64,000 nt of DNA from Hyunsoonleella jejuensis (GCF_900111025.1 NZ_FOFN01000001.1:992001-1056000); one strand, 5' to 3'. Counted from the stretch's first letter, positions 1 to 9,282 are shown. Notes: generated by a model not told the origin, from the letters alone. Numbers and translations are program-made.

Positions 1-2
1 CA

Positions 3-488
3 GGGAACCATATTGATGGTTTTGGAAATAAAATGACGGTTGAAGCTGTAGCCAATCCTCATAATATGCATAAAGAACCTAAAGTGTTACATAATAGGGC
101 TGTGGGTTATGGTATTGTGACCTTCAACAAAAAAGATAGAACAATTAAAACGGACTGTTATCAAAGGTTTGCTGACCCCCTAGCAGAAGGCGCACAATAC
201 CCAGGTTGGCCACAGGTAATTTCGCAAGAAGCAAACTATAGTAGAAAAGCAAAGGCTTACCTGCCTGAAATTAAAGTAAATGGAATAGCCAATCCTGTCA
301 TTCAAATTAAAAATGAAAAAACTGGAGTTCTGGTTTATACGCTCCGCATGCTCAATAACATCTTTAAGCCAAAAATATTTGATGATGCTGTGACTTACAC
401 TGTAAAAGTAGGAGAGCCAGATAAAAATTTATGGCAAGAAACGAAGTCTGTTAAGGTTGATGGTAACGAATTGGTATTTAATTTCTAG
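3..488 (+). CDS. C-terminal part of a possible PhoD-like phosphatase (5' end outside window)
   Basis: The frame is open from base 3 and reads GNHIDGFGNK before the first methionine at base 33, so this is the tail of a gene starting upstream of the window. About 160 residues are visible. The text GNxxDGFGNK followed by AVANPHN and later RAVGYGIVTF resembles the C-terminal part of secreted PhoD-like or twin-arginine exported phosphoesterases of Bacteroidota. That match is from memory of the family and no catalytic residue lies in the visible part. It could equally be called a conserved hypothetical protein. No promoter belongs to the internal methionine, so an independent start at 33 is unlikely. 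Confidence 0.45.
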   Translation, partial: GNHIDGFGNKMTVEAVANPHNMHKEPKVLHNRAVGYGIVTFNKKDRTIKTDCYQRFADPLAEGAQYPGWPQVISQEANYSRKAKAYLPEIKVNGIANPVIQIKNEKTGVLVYTLRMLNNIFKPKIFDDAVTYTVKVGEPDKNLWQETKSVKVDGNELVFNF

Positions 489-579
489 TAAATACTCAGA
501 TACACAAATTTTCGATGGCATCATGAATTATAAGTCTCTAATAATGATACCATAATTTTGGTTTTATTCTTGATTTCTA

Positions 580-1377
580 CTATGGTTTCAAAAACTGTAG
601 ATTAATACCAGCAAAAAGCTGAAATTGAGGTTGGGTGCCTCTATGTAGCATAGAATATTGAGGCTCTATAAAACAATTAAAAACGGTATTACTAACTTTT
701 ACAACTTTACCAATTCCTAAGGCCATTGGTACGGAATAGGATTCGGTTTCAAAATTGAAGAACCAAGCAGGAGCTCCACGAAGGTAGGTTCCATTGCCTA
801 ATTGCCAAAAATAAAATGGTTGTATAACAGAGTTGTTTGTTTTGTCACGACCGTCATCTCCAGCTATAGAGGTTTGCCACGTTACTAGCCCGCCTAGTTG
901 AAACTGCGGCGATTTTACAACAAAGGCTACAAATGCAATTCCAGCTTGCCATTTACCAGAACCTAACAAGTCGTTAGATGCTGAAGGTGCTGAAATTATT
1001 GGTCCTATACCTACTGTAGCCGTGGGCTTTGAAACGAAGTTATAAGTTAATAAGGCATTAACATCCCCTAGGCCGTTTTGTGCATTTACAATACCAGTGC
1101 CATCAGGGGAAGCAACTGTATTTAATGGAACAGAAACCCTTAACAATAATCTTCCTGAAGAAAAAGGTTTAGCAAAGCGTATCCAAGATGTGTTGAGGTA
1201 AGCGTCATCAGGGGCATCTGCAAGCTTGGGTATATAATAATTATGAAAATTAAGAGCGGTCATGTTTGCTAATGGATTGTTAGCTTGAGCACCACCAGTA
1301 TGTCCTTCTTTTGGTTCTTGAGCCACAGCAGATAGGTATACCATGAGAATTATAAATAAAGCTAAAATATATTTCAT
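580..1377 (-). CDS. outer membrane beta-barrel protein of unknown function
   Basis: The 265-residue protein begins with a classical signal peptide (MKYILALFIILMVYLSAVAQ, cleavage expected after AVA). The rest consists of alternating hydrophobic and polar strands, for example LLLRVSVPL, ATVGIGPII and FQLGGLVTWQTSI, and it ends in a hydrophobic strand with an aromatic residue near the end (FAGINLQFLKP). These are the marks of an outer membrane barrel. The style resembles barrels of the phenol-degradation MetA type, but substrate and role cannot be read from the sequence. It lies 6 bases downstream of the esterase gene on the same strand, so the two are probably co-transcribed. Confidence 0.65.
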   Translation of the reverse strand: MKYILALFIILMVYLSAVAQEPKEGHTGGAQANNPLANMTALNFHNYYIPKLADAPDDAYLNTSWIRFAKPFSSGRLLLRVSVPLNTVASPDGTGIVNAQNGLGDVNALLTYNFVSKPTATVGIGPIISAPSASNDLLGSGKWQAGIAFVAFVVKSPQFQLGGLVTWQTSIAGDDGRDKTNNSVIQPFYFWQLGNGTYLRGAPAWFFNFETESYSVPMALGIGKVVKVSNTVFNCFIEPQYSMLHRGTQPQFQLFAGINLQFLKP

Positions 1378-1383
1378 AGAATA

Positions 1384-2334
1384 TTATTCTTTTAAAAACT
1401 TCACCATAAAATCACTGATTTTAAAATCAATAGTTTTTTCAGATTCTGCATTTTTACTAGTATATACATAATTAATAACATTTGCTTTATCGAGTTTTCT
1501 AGATACTGCAACTGCATGTTTTCTATGGTGCTGGATGATATTATTGTTTTTAGGAAAATTAGCCTCCATTAAATTCATTAGGTATGTTGGCGGGTCTTCT
1601 GAATCTATCATGGTTAGCATATCCAGACTTTCTGAAGCTTTGCGCACCTGCTTTTTAAATGGTTTATATTTTGGATAACCATAAAAATTAGCAGCAGCGT
1701 CATAGAACTGTTTACGTTTTAATGGTACTAATAAACTCATAAATGGGATGATTTTTTTCCATTTAAAAACGTTGTATGTTGCTTGAGTCGCTATGGCACC
1801 AACACATTTCAGTCGTGTTGATTCCCCCAGCAAAGTTGTGTCACCTTGGATGGCTAAATCATCATGGTACGCAAAGTACAAAGATGAGCCCGCACCTGCA
1901 GAACCGCCATAACATCCTACCCTTTCTTTATCTATATTAAACTTGCTGGCATTAAATCTGAAGTACTGAATGGCTCTCTTAATATCCTGCAGAGATACCT
2001 TTACACCCAGAGAATCATTATTTTTATAGAATCTATAATTGATGGTCGCTACCGCGATATTATTCTCTAGAAATGTTTTGATATCCTGTTTTCTTTTGTA
2101 GAGTGCTTTTTTGTCTCCATGTTGAAAACCTCCACCATGGATAAAAATAACAAGCCCGTGTTCAACATCTTTTTTAGGGATTATAATATCAAACGAATTG
2201 CGTTCATAACTGCCATAGGCTCCATTTAGAATTGTATAGTAGTTATCATTGTTTAAATAGTCTAAATCTTGACCATTTAATATTAACATATTGAATGATA
2301 AACTTACTAAAAGTATTATTCTATTTGGAGTCAT
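1384..2334 (-). CDS. secreted alpha/beta hydrolase, carboxylesterase/lipase type
   Basis: The 316-residue protein has a hydrophobic N-terminus (RIILLVSLSFNMLILNG) that looks like an export signal. The oxyanion-hole motif HGGGF is near residue 66 and the nucleophile elbow GGSAG is near residue 143, both typical of hormone-sensitive-lipase and BD-FAE type esterases. A conserved Asp and His would be expected in the C-terminal half, where DSEDPPTYL and HHRKHAVAV are visible. The substrate is not evident. It is first in a two-gene unit with the barrel protein downstream, which suggests envelope-linked hydrolysis, but that is inference only. Confidence 0.75.
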   Translation of the reverse strand: MTPNRIILLVSLSFNMLILNGQDLDYLNNDNYYTILNGAYGSYERNSFDIIIPKKDVEHGLVIFIHGGGFQHGDKKALYKRKQDIKTFLENNIAVATINYRFYKNNDSLGVKVSLQDIKRAIQYFRFNASKFNIDKERVGCYGGSAGAGSSLYFAYHDDLAIQGDTTLLGESTRLKCVGAIATQATYNVFKWKKIIPFMSLLVPLKRKQFYDAAANFYGYPKYKPFKKQVRKASESLDMLTMIDSEDPPTYLMNLMEANFPKNNNIIQHHRKHAVAVSRKLDKANVINYVYTSKNAESEKTIDFKISDFMVKFLKE

Positions 2335-2410
2335 ATAGTTTTTTTATAAAAGCAACTCCAACTAAAGTTGTTCTAAATTAAAAGTAATTAAATATTAATA
2401 AAATGACCTA

Positions 2411-4303
2411 TTATCTCGAAGATAAATTGATGTCAGACTTTGTGAAATCAAAGAAGCTTGCAAATGTGTCTAACTGATTAATATCTCCTTTGGCACTTCC
2501 GTTTCCACTGTTAATAGCATCTTTTACGCGCCCTTTCCCTAAAACAAAATCATACACAACACCACTTGGTATGTTAAGCACTAAATCAGCATTGTCAGGA
2601 ATGTATTTGTAAAATGCAGCAATTCCATTTCTTACATGAAAACCATATTTTTCATTGCGATCCGTGATATTAAACCCTATTTTAAAATTAGCATCTAGCG
2701 CTTTTGAAGCATTAATTTTAACTCTTAGGTTTTCCAAAATGGTGCCAATTCCGAACTGTTGTATAATTACTGGGTTAGCAAAATCAAAAGCACCAGACTT
2801 ATCGAGTGTTCCATCTAACTCTTTAGCACCCGATAGCGCAAAATTTCTATAGTAAATATTAGATTGATCGTAGCCCCACTCCTGCATCGCTTTTGCTTTC
2901 ACTTTTCTTGCTTCAGTGTCTTCAGGATTGGCTCTCACAAGATGTGTGGTGATTTCCATGGCCCATCCATAATCTTCAGCTTTAATGGCTTCATTTGCAA
3001 TTTCTAGAACGTTGTCCCTACCGCCCATGGCAGAAACATATAATTGGGCTTTACGCTTAAAAGCAGGAGTAGCCAATTCCGTAGCATCTCCAGAGTACCA
3101 GCCCAAATAACCATTGTAAACATTTCTAACCACATGTTCTACACTACCATAAAATTCTTGTAGCCAAGGGTCTTTTTTTATGTTTTCCGGGAGAGAAACA
3201 AGCCCAACGAGTTCTTCACGAGTAGCTCCTTGATTCATATGGTAAATAGATTGATCATGCGTATATTGAATAGCATCTCTATAGTTTTGTATGCGCTCAA
3301 CTATGAAGTCGTTTCCAACCCATGATCTCATATGCGAGTGGCTATAGCTATCACTTTTCTTGGCGTATGCCAATAAATTATCCACGCCTTTATACCATTT
3401 TACTAAATCTCTATATTTAGTACCTCTTAAAGTGTAAAGGTTAGGGAACGATTCTCCTTGAATTGTTTCAGAACCATGTACATGTTTTAAGTCTGGAAAA
3501 TACACGTTTATTTCGTCTTCAGCATCACCATAGGCCTCAAATAACACCATTTTTACACCAGCCACTTCAGCTTTAAGCTCACCTTTTACGATATCTGTTG
3601 GTCTATAAAAAGAGATTTTACCACCAGCAAACGTAGGGCCTAATCCTGCATGTACTAGTCCTTTTTCATTCTGGCCTAAATAGGTGGCGCCTCCATAAGC
3701 AGTACGCTCTGTTAAAATAGAACCCACTACGCTAGCATCATTGGCTAAATACTCCATGAATTGATGATGCGCAAATACTTTTACTTCTCCACGATTTACT
3801 TGTTCTTGAGTAACGCCCATTCCAGCAGCACCAAAAGAATGATCGGGATGCCTGTGTGAGTAAATTACCGCTTTTACAGGTAATTGGATGTTTGTTTCTT
3901 TTCTAAAATCGTTTATAATACGTTCTGAAGCTTCGTCGCTTTCGCCTGGGTCTACAACTATTAGGCCATCGTTACCTACCACGATTAACGTCGATGTTAA
4001 CTGCCATCCGGCCATTAAAAAGGCTTTGTCTTTTACTGGCTCGTAAATAGTTTTTGCCATTTGTTTGCCAAAAGATGTCATTCTATCATTAATAAATTCG
4101 CTATCTTCCGTTATGGCGTAATTGTCGAACTGATTACGAATTGGTGCAAGATTTTTTAAAATGGCTTCATCTGCATAAGGTTCAATTTCTAAAGGCACAT
4201 TGTGGTCTATAATTTCGGGGTTAAGTAGGCCTTTATCAAAAGTTTGATTTTCTTTACAGCCTATGATGGTTAAGCATGCAACCAAGTAAAATAGTTTTTT
4301 CAT
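2411..4303 (-). CDS. alkyl-sulfatase-like metallo-beta-lactamase lipoprotein
   Basis: I place the start at the ATG ending at 4303, because from there the protein opens with a lipoprotein signal (MKKLFYLVACLTIIGC, lipobox IIGC). A longer frame begins eight codons earlier but adds residues before the signal. The mature protein has the metallo-beta-lactamase zinc motif SHRHPDH near residue 150, the central alkyl sulfatase dimerisation region (GYLGWYSGDATEL, around residue 400), and a C-terminal SCP2-like domain from about residue 510. This order is that of SdsA/BDS1 linear alkylsulfatases, and the length of about 630 residues fits. Such enzymes release sulfate from alkyl sulfates, and the lipid anchor would put it in the cell envelope. 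Confidence 0.85.
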   Translation of the reverse strand: MKKLFYLVACLTIIGCKENQTFDKGLLNPEIIDHNVPLEIEPYADEAILKNLAPIRNQFDNYAITEDSEFINDRMTSFGKQMAKTIYEPVKDKAFLMAGWQLTSTLIVVGNDGLIVVDPGESDEASERIINDFRKETNIQLPVKAVIYSHRHPDHSFGAAGMGVTQEQVNRGEVKVFAHHQFMEYLANDASVVGSILTERTAYGGATYLGQNEKGLVHAGLGPTFAGGKISFYRPTDIVKGELKAEVAGVKMVLFEAYGDAEDEINVYFPDLKHVHGSETIQGESFPNLYTLRGTKYRDLVKWYKGVDNLLAYAKKSDSYSHSHMRSWVGNDFIVERIQNYRDAIQYTHDQSIYHMNQGATREELVGLVSLPENIKKDPWLQEFYGSVEHVVRNVYNGYLGWYSGDATELATPAFKRKAQLYVSAMGGRDNVLEIANEAIKAEDYGWAMEITTHLVRANPEDTEARKVKAKAMQEWGYDQSNIYYRNFALSGAKELDGTLDKSGAFDFANPVIIQQFGIGTILENLRVKINASKALDANFKIGFNITDRNEKYGFHVRNGIAAFYKYIPDNADLVLNIPSGVVYDFVLGKGRVKDAINSGNGSAKGDINQLDTFASFFDFTKSDINLSSR

Positions 4304-4630
4304 TGTATCGTATTTAAATATTTTCAAAAATAATAAATCTCAGTGAGCTTATCACATTCTGAAATTTGAAAGTTAAATTTAGATATTTTTATAGTACGTC
4401 GAAGGTTAAAGTTGTTAAAAACGGAATGTTTTAGTTGACTGAAACTCCAGAAAAGGCTCTATGGGTTGGTATGCGGTGTGCAACTGCACTTATGCATTAT
4501 TTGAAAAAAAAATACCAAACAACAATTTTTGATATTTAACATACATTTTAATTATGTTGGCAAAGTGCGAAGAATGGCGGGTCCAAAACTTATATGGAGA
4601 AAAGTAGCCACTTTTAAACTCTAAATGTGC
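4304..4630. other. intergenic stretch without a recognisable gene
   Basis: Both strands are rich in stop codons and I see no RNA gene. The stretch holds the upstream region of the alkyl-sulfatase-like gene and then sequence that leads into the decayed nuclease-family fragment. The right-hand part may be non-coding remains of that same gene, but no residues beyond the MGD motif at 4640 can be matched. Confidence 0.5.
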
Positions 4631-4921
4631 AGTCCTTTTATGGGAGATAACAATTTATAGCCTGAAACAGAAAACATCAAACGGTTTAAATCTTATTTTG
4701 ACGATTCAAGAGCCATTTCAGAATTGCCGCCTTTTGGTCCAGAAGGGACATTTAACGGCTTTCATTTTGACAAACCTGTTACCCGAAGGATTGATTATAT
4801 TTTCGTGAGTAAAACCGACTTCAAAGTGAAAAAGTATGCAGTACTTAGCGATTCAAAAGATTGTAGATACCCTTCCGATCATTTACCGGTATTTATAAAC
4901 GTGCAAATTTTAAGGGATTAA
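4631..4921 (+). pseudogene. decayed endonuclease/exonuclease/phosphatase-family gene (3' remnant)
   Basis: One frame reads SPFMGDNNL, then a TAG stop at 4658-4660, then PETENIKRFK and on through GPEGTFNGF, RRIDYIFVS and the terminal RYPSDHLPV. These are the C-terminal signatures of secreted endonuclease/exonuclease/phosphatase proteins of Bacteroidota: MGDFN, the RRIDYIF strand and the catalytic SDH. About 230 residues of a normal family member are missing upstream. MGDFN is changed to MGDNN and there are further stops at 4622-4624 and 4658-4660. The conserved end without a workable start indicates a truncated and decaying gene. A short 65-codon product from the TTG at 4724 is possible but would lack most of the fold. 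Confidence 0.75.
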
Positions 4922-4970
4922 GATTTTTTCCAGCACTAGAACTTTAACAGTATTTCGTGTAACATTTCAA

Positions 4971-5003
4971 ACGTTAGTAAGTCTTCAGAATAACGACTAA
5001 CGT
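4971..5003. repeat. 8-bp inverted repeat upstream of the GAF gene
   Basis: ACGTTAGT (4971-4978) and ACTAACGT (4996-5003) form a perfect 8-bp dyad with 17 bases between. It sits just upstream of a perfect -7 element (5013-5020), so it could be an operator. No known motif is recognised. Confidence 0.4.
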
Positions 5004-5012
5004 AATAATTCG

Positions 5013-5020
5013 TAATTTTG
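5013..5020 (+). promoter_or_regulatory. candidate Bacteroidota -7 promoter element
   Basis: TAATTTTG matches TAnnTTTG exactly and lies 21 bases before the ATG at 5042. No clear TTTG is seen at the -33 position. Because an in-frame TTG at 5018 falls inside this element, the ATG at 5042 is preferred as the start. Confidence 0.5.
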
Positions 5021-5041
5021 TTCTTCAACACAAACCATAAT

Positions 5042-7420
5042 ATGGACATTAACGATAATATTGAATCGCCAATGGTGCTAAAAGTTAGCTTCAATAAGCT
5101 GCTTCAGCATTATGAAATTTTAGCTACTGGCAAGGATGAATTTTTGTCAGCCAAGGCGAAGCGTATATTAAAGACTGCTGCGCCGTATTCAGAATTAAGA
5201 GATGGTTTTAGTGATACTCAAATTTTAAAAGACAGAGAAAAAGAAATAAGTATTATTTTACAAGATTCTTTTGCTCCAGTACTAACCAGAAATGAAATTA
5301 AAACAGCTTCTGTTCCATTTCATGATATGATCTTTAATTCTTCCGAGCGGTTTAAACAAATTATAGAAACCGCAGGTAAGGATTTTGAGTTAAACATAAA
5401 AAACATGCCCAATGATGATAGGTATATTATTGCATGTACGATTATATTAAATTTTTGTTACGGGTACAATTTAAATTTTAGGCGTCCATTTTATTATGAA
5501 ATACCTGATGCCAATGGTATCGTGCGCTCTTATAAAATACTATATAATGCTGATTTTTGTGAAATAGAACCAACAGAAAAGGCAAAAAAAATCACTGAAG
5601 AGGATTACGAAGAATTATTAGATAATTTTGATAATATAGAGCTCTGGAAAGAAAAATTTCCAGCTAACAGTTATATTTTTAAAGGTTTTGTTATCTCAAA
5701 TATTTTTGATGTTACAGACGATCAGTCTATTTCCAAATTAAAATCGAATCTCATTGGCGAGGACAAAAAGAAGGACGATCATTTCATGAAAGAGTTTCAA
5801 GATGTTTTTCGTTCGCTTTTTGGTTTGAAAGATTTACAGATAGGTTTTTCCATATTTCATGAAAATGAAAAAGTATTTGAGAAAGTACATGGAGTTGGTA
5901 TAAATAGTTTCTTGTTAAATAATGAGGATTTAGCGGAATGCTCTGATGCATTGTGTGATTGGTCGTATAACAGGTTGTTGAACGAGCAAAGGTTTTTTTC
6001 AATTTCAAATGTTGAAAAATGTCATAAACAGGCAAAAGGTAAAGCGCCACATATCAGTACGCTTTATAAGCAAGGTGTCGGAAGTGCCATTTTTGCACCA
6101 ATAGCTAACGATAAGGGACTAATGGGCATCCTGGAAATAGTTTCAGATAAGCCAAAGGCACTTAACAGTATCAATGCAAATAAGTTAATTGATGTAATGC
6201 CATTTATTGTTTCTTCAGTAGAGCAGTCTAAAAAAGTAGAAGAAAATTTAATAGAGGCTATTATACAACAAGAGTGTACCTCGATTCATCCGAGTGTTTA
6301 TTGGAAGTTTGTGGAAGCTGCACGTCAATTTTTAAAAGATAAGGCCAATTTTGGTAATGAAGCTACGTTTAAAAGTATCGTTTTCGATAATATTTACCCA
6401 TTGTTTGGTCAAATAGACGTAAAAGGGTCTTCAGAGGCTAGGAATTTAGCAACGCAAAAAGATTTAACCTTACAGCTTAAACTAGTTGATAAAATTATCT
6501 CTAAAATTATTGAAAAGGAAAAGTTGCCTATTTACGAGCAAATTCAGTTTCAAATCAATCAGTGTTTAGATGAACTTAAAACTAATTTTAAAGTTGATAG
6601 TGAACATAATATAGTTGCATTTTTGAATAGGGAAATTGATCCTGTTTTTAAATTTCAAATAAAAAACAATCCTAGATTAAAAGCAGATATTAAAGATTAT
6701 TTCAGTAAAATAGATGATAGTTTAGGCTTAGTATATTATTACAGAAAAAATTACGATGATACTATAGCGCTTATAAATAAAAATATGGCAATGCTTTTAG
6801 ATGAAAAGCAAAAAGAAGCTCAGGCCATGTATCCACACTATTTTGAGCGTTATAAAACAGATGGGGTAGAACATAACATGTATATTGGGGAAGCTATTAC
6901 TAAGGCCGATAGTTTTAATCCTGTATATCTTTATAATCTAAGATTATGGCAGCTACAAGTGATGTGTGAAATGGAGAATGAGTATTATAGTAATCAACAT
7001 TTATATCCAGTCTCATTAGACGTTGCATCAATGATTTTAGTATTTAATCAGCCATTATCTATAAGATTTAGAATGGATGAAAAACAGTTTGATGTTGATG
7101 GCACCTACAACGCAAGGTATGAAGTGGTGAAAAAACGTGTAGATAAGGCAAAAATTAAAGGTACGGATGAGCGTGTTACCCAAAATGGAAAAATAGCTAT
7201 AGTATATTCTCAAAAATCAGATGAAGAAGAGTATTTGCAATACATTAAATTTTTACAGAGCAAAAACGTTTTAGATAAAAAGGTAGAAATTCTGGAACTT
7301 GAAGATTTACAAGGTGCAACAGGTCTTAAGGCATTGCGTGTTGATATACTATTCCATGATAAGGATGACAACAAGAACTTCTATACCTACGATGATTTAA
7401 TGAAAGAAATTAAAGCTTAA
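5042..7420 (+). CDS. large cytosolic GAF-domain protein
   Basis: The product is about 792 residues from the ATG at 5042; a TTG eight codons upstream lies within the likely promoter. There is no signal peptide or membrane segment. A GAF domain is suggested in the middle (about residues 250-410): DVFRSLFGLKDLQIGFSIF, then the loop with QGVGSAIFAPI and GLMGILEIVSDKP, the last being the usual GAF core strands. The flanking regions are mostly helical and unassigned. GAF domains often bind small ligands, including cyclic nucleotides, but no output domain (kinase, cyclase, phosphodiesterase) is recognisable. The gene converges on the HD-PycTM gene and overlaps its end by 11 bases, so the two stop regions are interlocked. 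Confidence 0.7.
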   Translation: MDINDNIESPMVLKVSFNKLLQHYEILATGKDEFLSAKAKRILKTAAPYSELRDGFSDTQILKDREKEISIILQDSFAPVLTRNEIKTASVPFHDMIFNSSERFKQIIETAGKDFELNIKNMPNDDRYIIACTIILNFCYGYNLNFRRPFYYEIPDANGIVRSYKILYNADFCEIEPTEKAKKITEEDYEELLDNFDNIELWKEKFPANSYIFKGFVISNIFDVTDDQSISKLKSNLIGEDKKKDDHFMKEFQDVFRSLFGLKDLQIGFSIFHENEKVFEKVHGVGINSFLLNNEDLAECSDALCDWSYNRLLNEQRFFSISNVEKCHKQAKGKAPHISTLYKQGVGSAIFAPIANDKGLMGILEIVSDKPKALNSINANKLIDVMPFIVSSVEQSKKVEENLIEAIIQQECTSIHPSVYWKFVEAARQFLKDKANFGNEATFKSIVFDNIYPLFGQIDVKGSSEARNLATQKDLTLQLKLVDKIISKIIEKEKLPIYEQIQFQINQCLDELKTNFKVDSEHNIVAFLNREIDPVFKFQIKNNPRLKADIKDYFSKIDDSLGLVYYYRKNYDDTIALINKNMAMLLDEKQKEAQAMYPHYFERYKTDGVEHNMYIGEAITKADSFNPVYLYNLRLWQLQVMCEMENEYYSNQHLYPVSLDVASMILVFNQPLSIRFRMDEKQFDVDGTYNARYEVVKKRVDKAKIKGTDERVTQNGKIAIVYSQKSDEEEYLQYIKFLQSKNVLDKKVEILELEDLQGATGLKALRVDILFHDKDDNKNFYTYDDLMKEIKA

Positions 7421-8678
7421 ACGCTGTAGTATTCTTATCTACGTCTACATAGTTGAAACTTGTTGATTGGGTTTCGGGTAAAACGTCCTCGATTTCTGCA
7501 CCATTACTCTTTAATGCATAGCCAAAAGCTAAGACAGAAACAATCATTCCAATCATAAAAATGGTATATGTTATTCTTAGAATTCTGTACTTTCTTTCAA
7601 GTACTTTTCCTAGGAAGTATAAATCTTTGGTAAGCGATTTGTAAACATAATCTTTATCTTTTAATAGTTCGCCAATGGCCCATTCAAATTCTGAAAGTTC
7701 CATTTTATGAAAATTCCCGAAAAAGGTTAGATTTACTTTTCTATTCGCAACGTCTTCTTTGGTGAACTCCCCACTAGTAATATTGGGTCTTGTCGCGATT
7801 ATTGATAAAACCATAGATATTACGCAAGATAAAGTAAAAATAGCGGTAGGATATACCAAATACGGATTTGTATCTAATTTCGAAATTAAATTGGCCAAAA
7901 CCAAAGAAATAATAATGGCATTTACCGATAATAAAATATTTGCTTTGGTATCGGCGATATCACTAAGTTTTATATGATTTCTAAGTGCTACCCTGTAAAA
8001 AGTTTGAATTCCTCTTTCCGGACTTTCATTTTTGTATTGTGCTTTATATTTAGCCTTTAGTTCTTCGGTGTTTAATTTTTTCTTACGCTTTTTCCGTGTT
8101 TTTATAAGTTTTGCAAGGTTTTTTTCTTTTCTAGACTGCCAATTCTTTAAAGCGTAATCTGTGTAATACTCATGTTTTTTGGTGAGTACTTTAATATTTT
8201 CATTCACCCATTCACTGGGAGAGTAATTGGCAATCCCTTGAATCTCTAGCTCTTTTCTTAAAAATTCACTAGCCTCGGCAAAATATTTCTTTCCAAAATG
8301 AGATGCATCTGCATCCCTTATAATTTTTCCAAGCTCTGTTTTTGGCGTATCTTTAAATTTTGTTGCCATAATACATTCGCTTACGGCATCAATTATGTCT
8401 TTTTCAGTATCTTCTTTTTTCAGAAACGTCGTAGCTATTTTCACACTTTCCTCTTCGTGTCCATCACGTGTTTTGGTGTAGCCCGTATCATGTAACAAAG
8501 CGGCTAATTCTAAAATTTCGGCATCTTTTTTCGAGATTTCAGTATTTTCAATGATTTCTCTTACGCTTTTTAAAACACGGTCTGTATGGGTTTGGTTATG
8601 GTAAATAAACGTTTGGTCAAGTTCATTTTTAAACAAATCAAACACAAACTTTTCGGCATTCTCAATCAACTTCGACAT
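7410..8678 (-). CDS. HD-domain phosphohydrolase fused to a Pycsar-effector-type (PycTM) membrane domain
   Basis: The 422-residue protein has two parts. Residues 1-200 form an HD hydrolase domain with H31, H63-D64 (LLHDTGY), H74 in GHEEES and a distal Asp in RDADASHFG, so the metal site looks complete. After a basic linker (KTRKKRKKK), residues about 230-400 match the Pycsar effector family (formerly DUF5706): DTKANILLSVNA begins the first membrane helix, a second follows (TLSCVISMVLSIIA), and a third lies near the end (IFMIGMIVSVLAF). In Pycsar defence, PycTM effectors are triggered by cCMP or cUMP from a pyrimidine cyclase. No cyclase gene is visible nearby. The HD part may degrade a nucleotide signal; that is inference. 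Confidence 0.85.
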   Translation of the reverse strand: MSKLIENAEKFVFDLFKNELDQTFIYHNQTHTDRVLKSVREIIENTEISKKDAEILELAALLHDTGYTKTRDGHEEESVKIATTFLKKEDTEKDIIDAVSECIMATKFKDTPKTELGKIIRDADASHFGKKYFAEASEFLRKELEIQGIANYSPSEWVNENIKVLTKKHEYYTDYALKNWQSRKEKNLAKLIKTRKKRKKKLNTEELKAKYKAQYKNESPERGIQTFYRVALRNHIKLSDIADTKANILLSVNAIIISLVLANLISKLDTNPYLVYPTAIFTLSCVISMVLSIIATRPNITSGEFTKEDVANRKVNLTFFGNFHKMELSEFEWAIGELLKDKDYVYKSLTKDLYFLGKVLERKYRILRITYTIFMIGMIVSVLAFGYALKSNGAEIEDVLPETQSTSFNYVDVDKNTTAFKL

Positions 8679-8826
8679 AAAAAAAATTGGTTTTTCGTTT
8701 CACAAAATACTAAAAAAAACAGAATTAACACTTTATGTTAAGACGTAATGAAATTACAAAAATTACGACTACCTTTATTGTTGAAAAGCATATAATATTA
8801 ACTCAAAAAAGAAAGGAAGCTTTATT

Positions 8827-9282
8827 ATGCTAACATGGAAAGATGTAATTAATTTTTCGGTCAATGAAAATCCAATACCAGACAAACGTGTAGAAAAAGC
8901 AGAGGCCGAATGGCAAACTCAATTAACCCCAGAGCAATTTAGAATTACAAGACTTAAAGGGACAGAACGACCACATAGTGGTGCGTTATGTAGTATTCAT
9001 GAAGCAGGTAAGTACAATTGCGTGTGTTGTAACGCACCGTTATTTGATTCTACGATCAAGTTTGAATCTGGTACAGGATGGCCTAGTTTTACGCAGCCAA
9101 TCAAGGAAAATGCTATAAAATATGAAAGAGACACTGCTTTTGGAATGGTGCGTGTAGAGGTAATGTGCAATACTTGTGATGCGCATTTGGGGCATGTATT
9201 TCCTGATGGACCAGAACCTAGTGGATTACGGTATTGCATCAATTCTGAATCTATGCAGTTAGAAACATCAAAGATAAAATGA
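8827..9282 (+). CDS. msrB: peptide-methionine (R)-S-oxide reductase MsrB
   Basis: The enzyme reduces the R epimer of methionine sulfoxide in proteins. The 151-residue product has the zinc-binding CxxC pairs (C65/C68 and C114/C117), the family motifs SGTGWPSF and LGHVFPDGP, and the catalytic cysteine C137 in RYCINS. Length is normal for a single-domain cytosolic MsrB, and no export signal is present. A purine-rich stretch (AAAGGAAG) lies about 9 bases upstream of the ATG. It opens a run of redox genes with msrA 84 bases downstream, so R and S sulfoxides are probably repaired together. Confidence 0.95.
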   Translation: MLTWKDVINFSVNENPIPDKRVEKAEAEWQTQLTPEQFRITRLKGTERPHSGALCSIHEAGKYNCVCCNAPLFDSTIKFESGTGWPSFTQPIKENAIKYERDTAFGMVRVEVMCNTCDAHLGHVFPDGPEPSGLRYCINSESMQLETSKIK

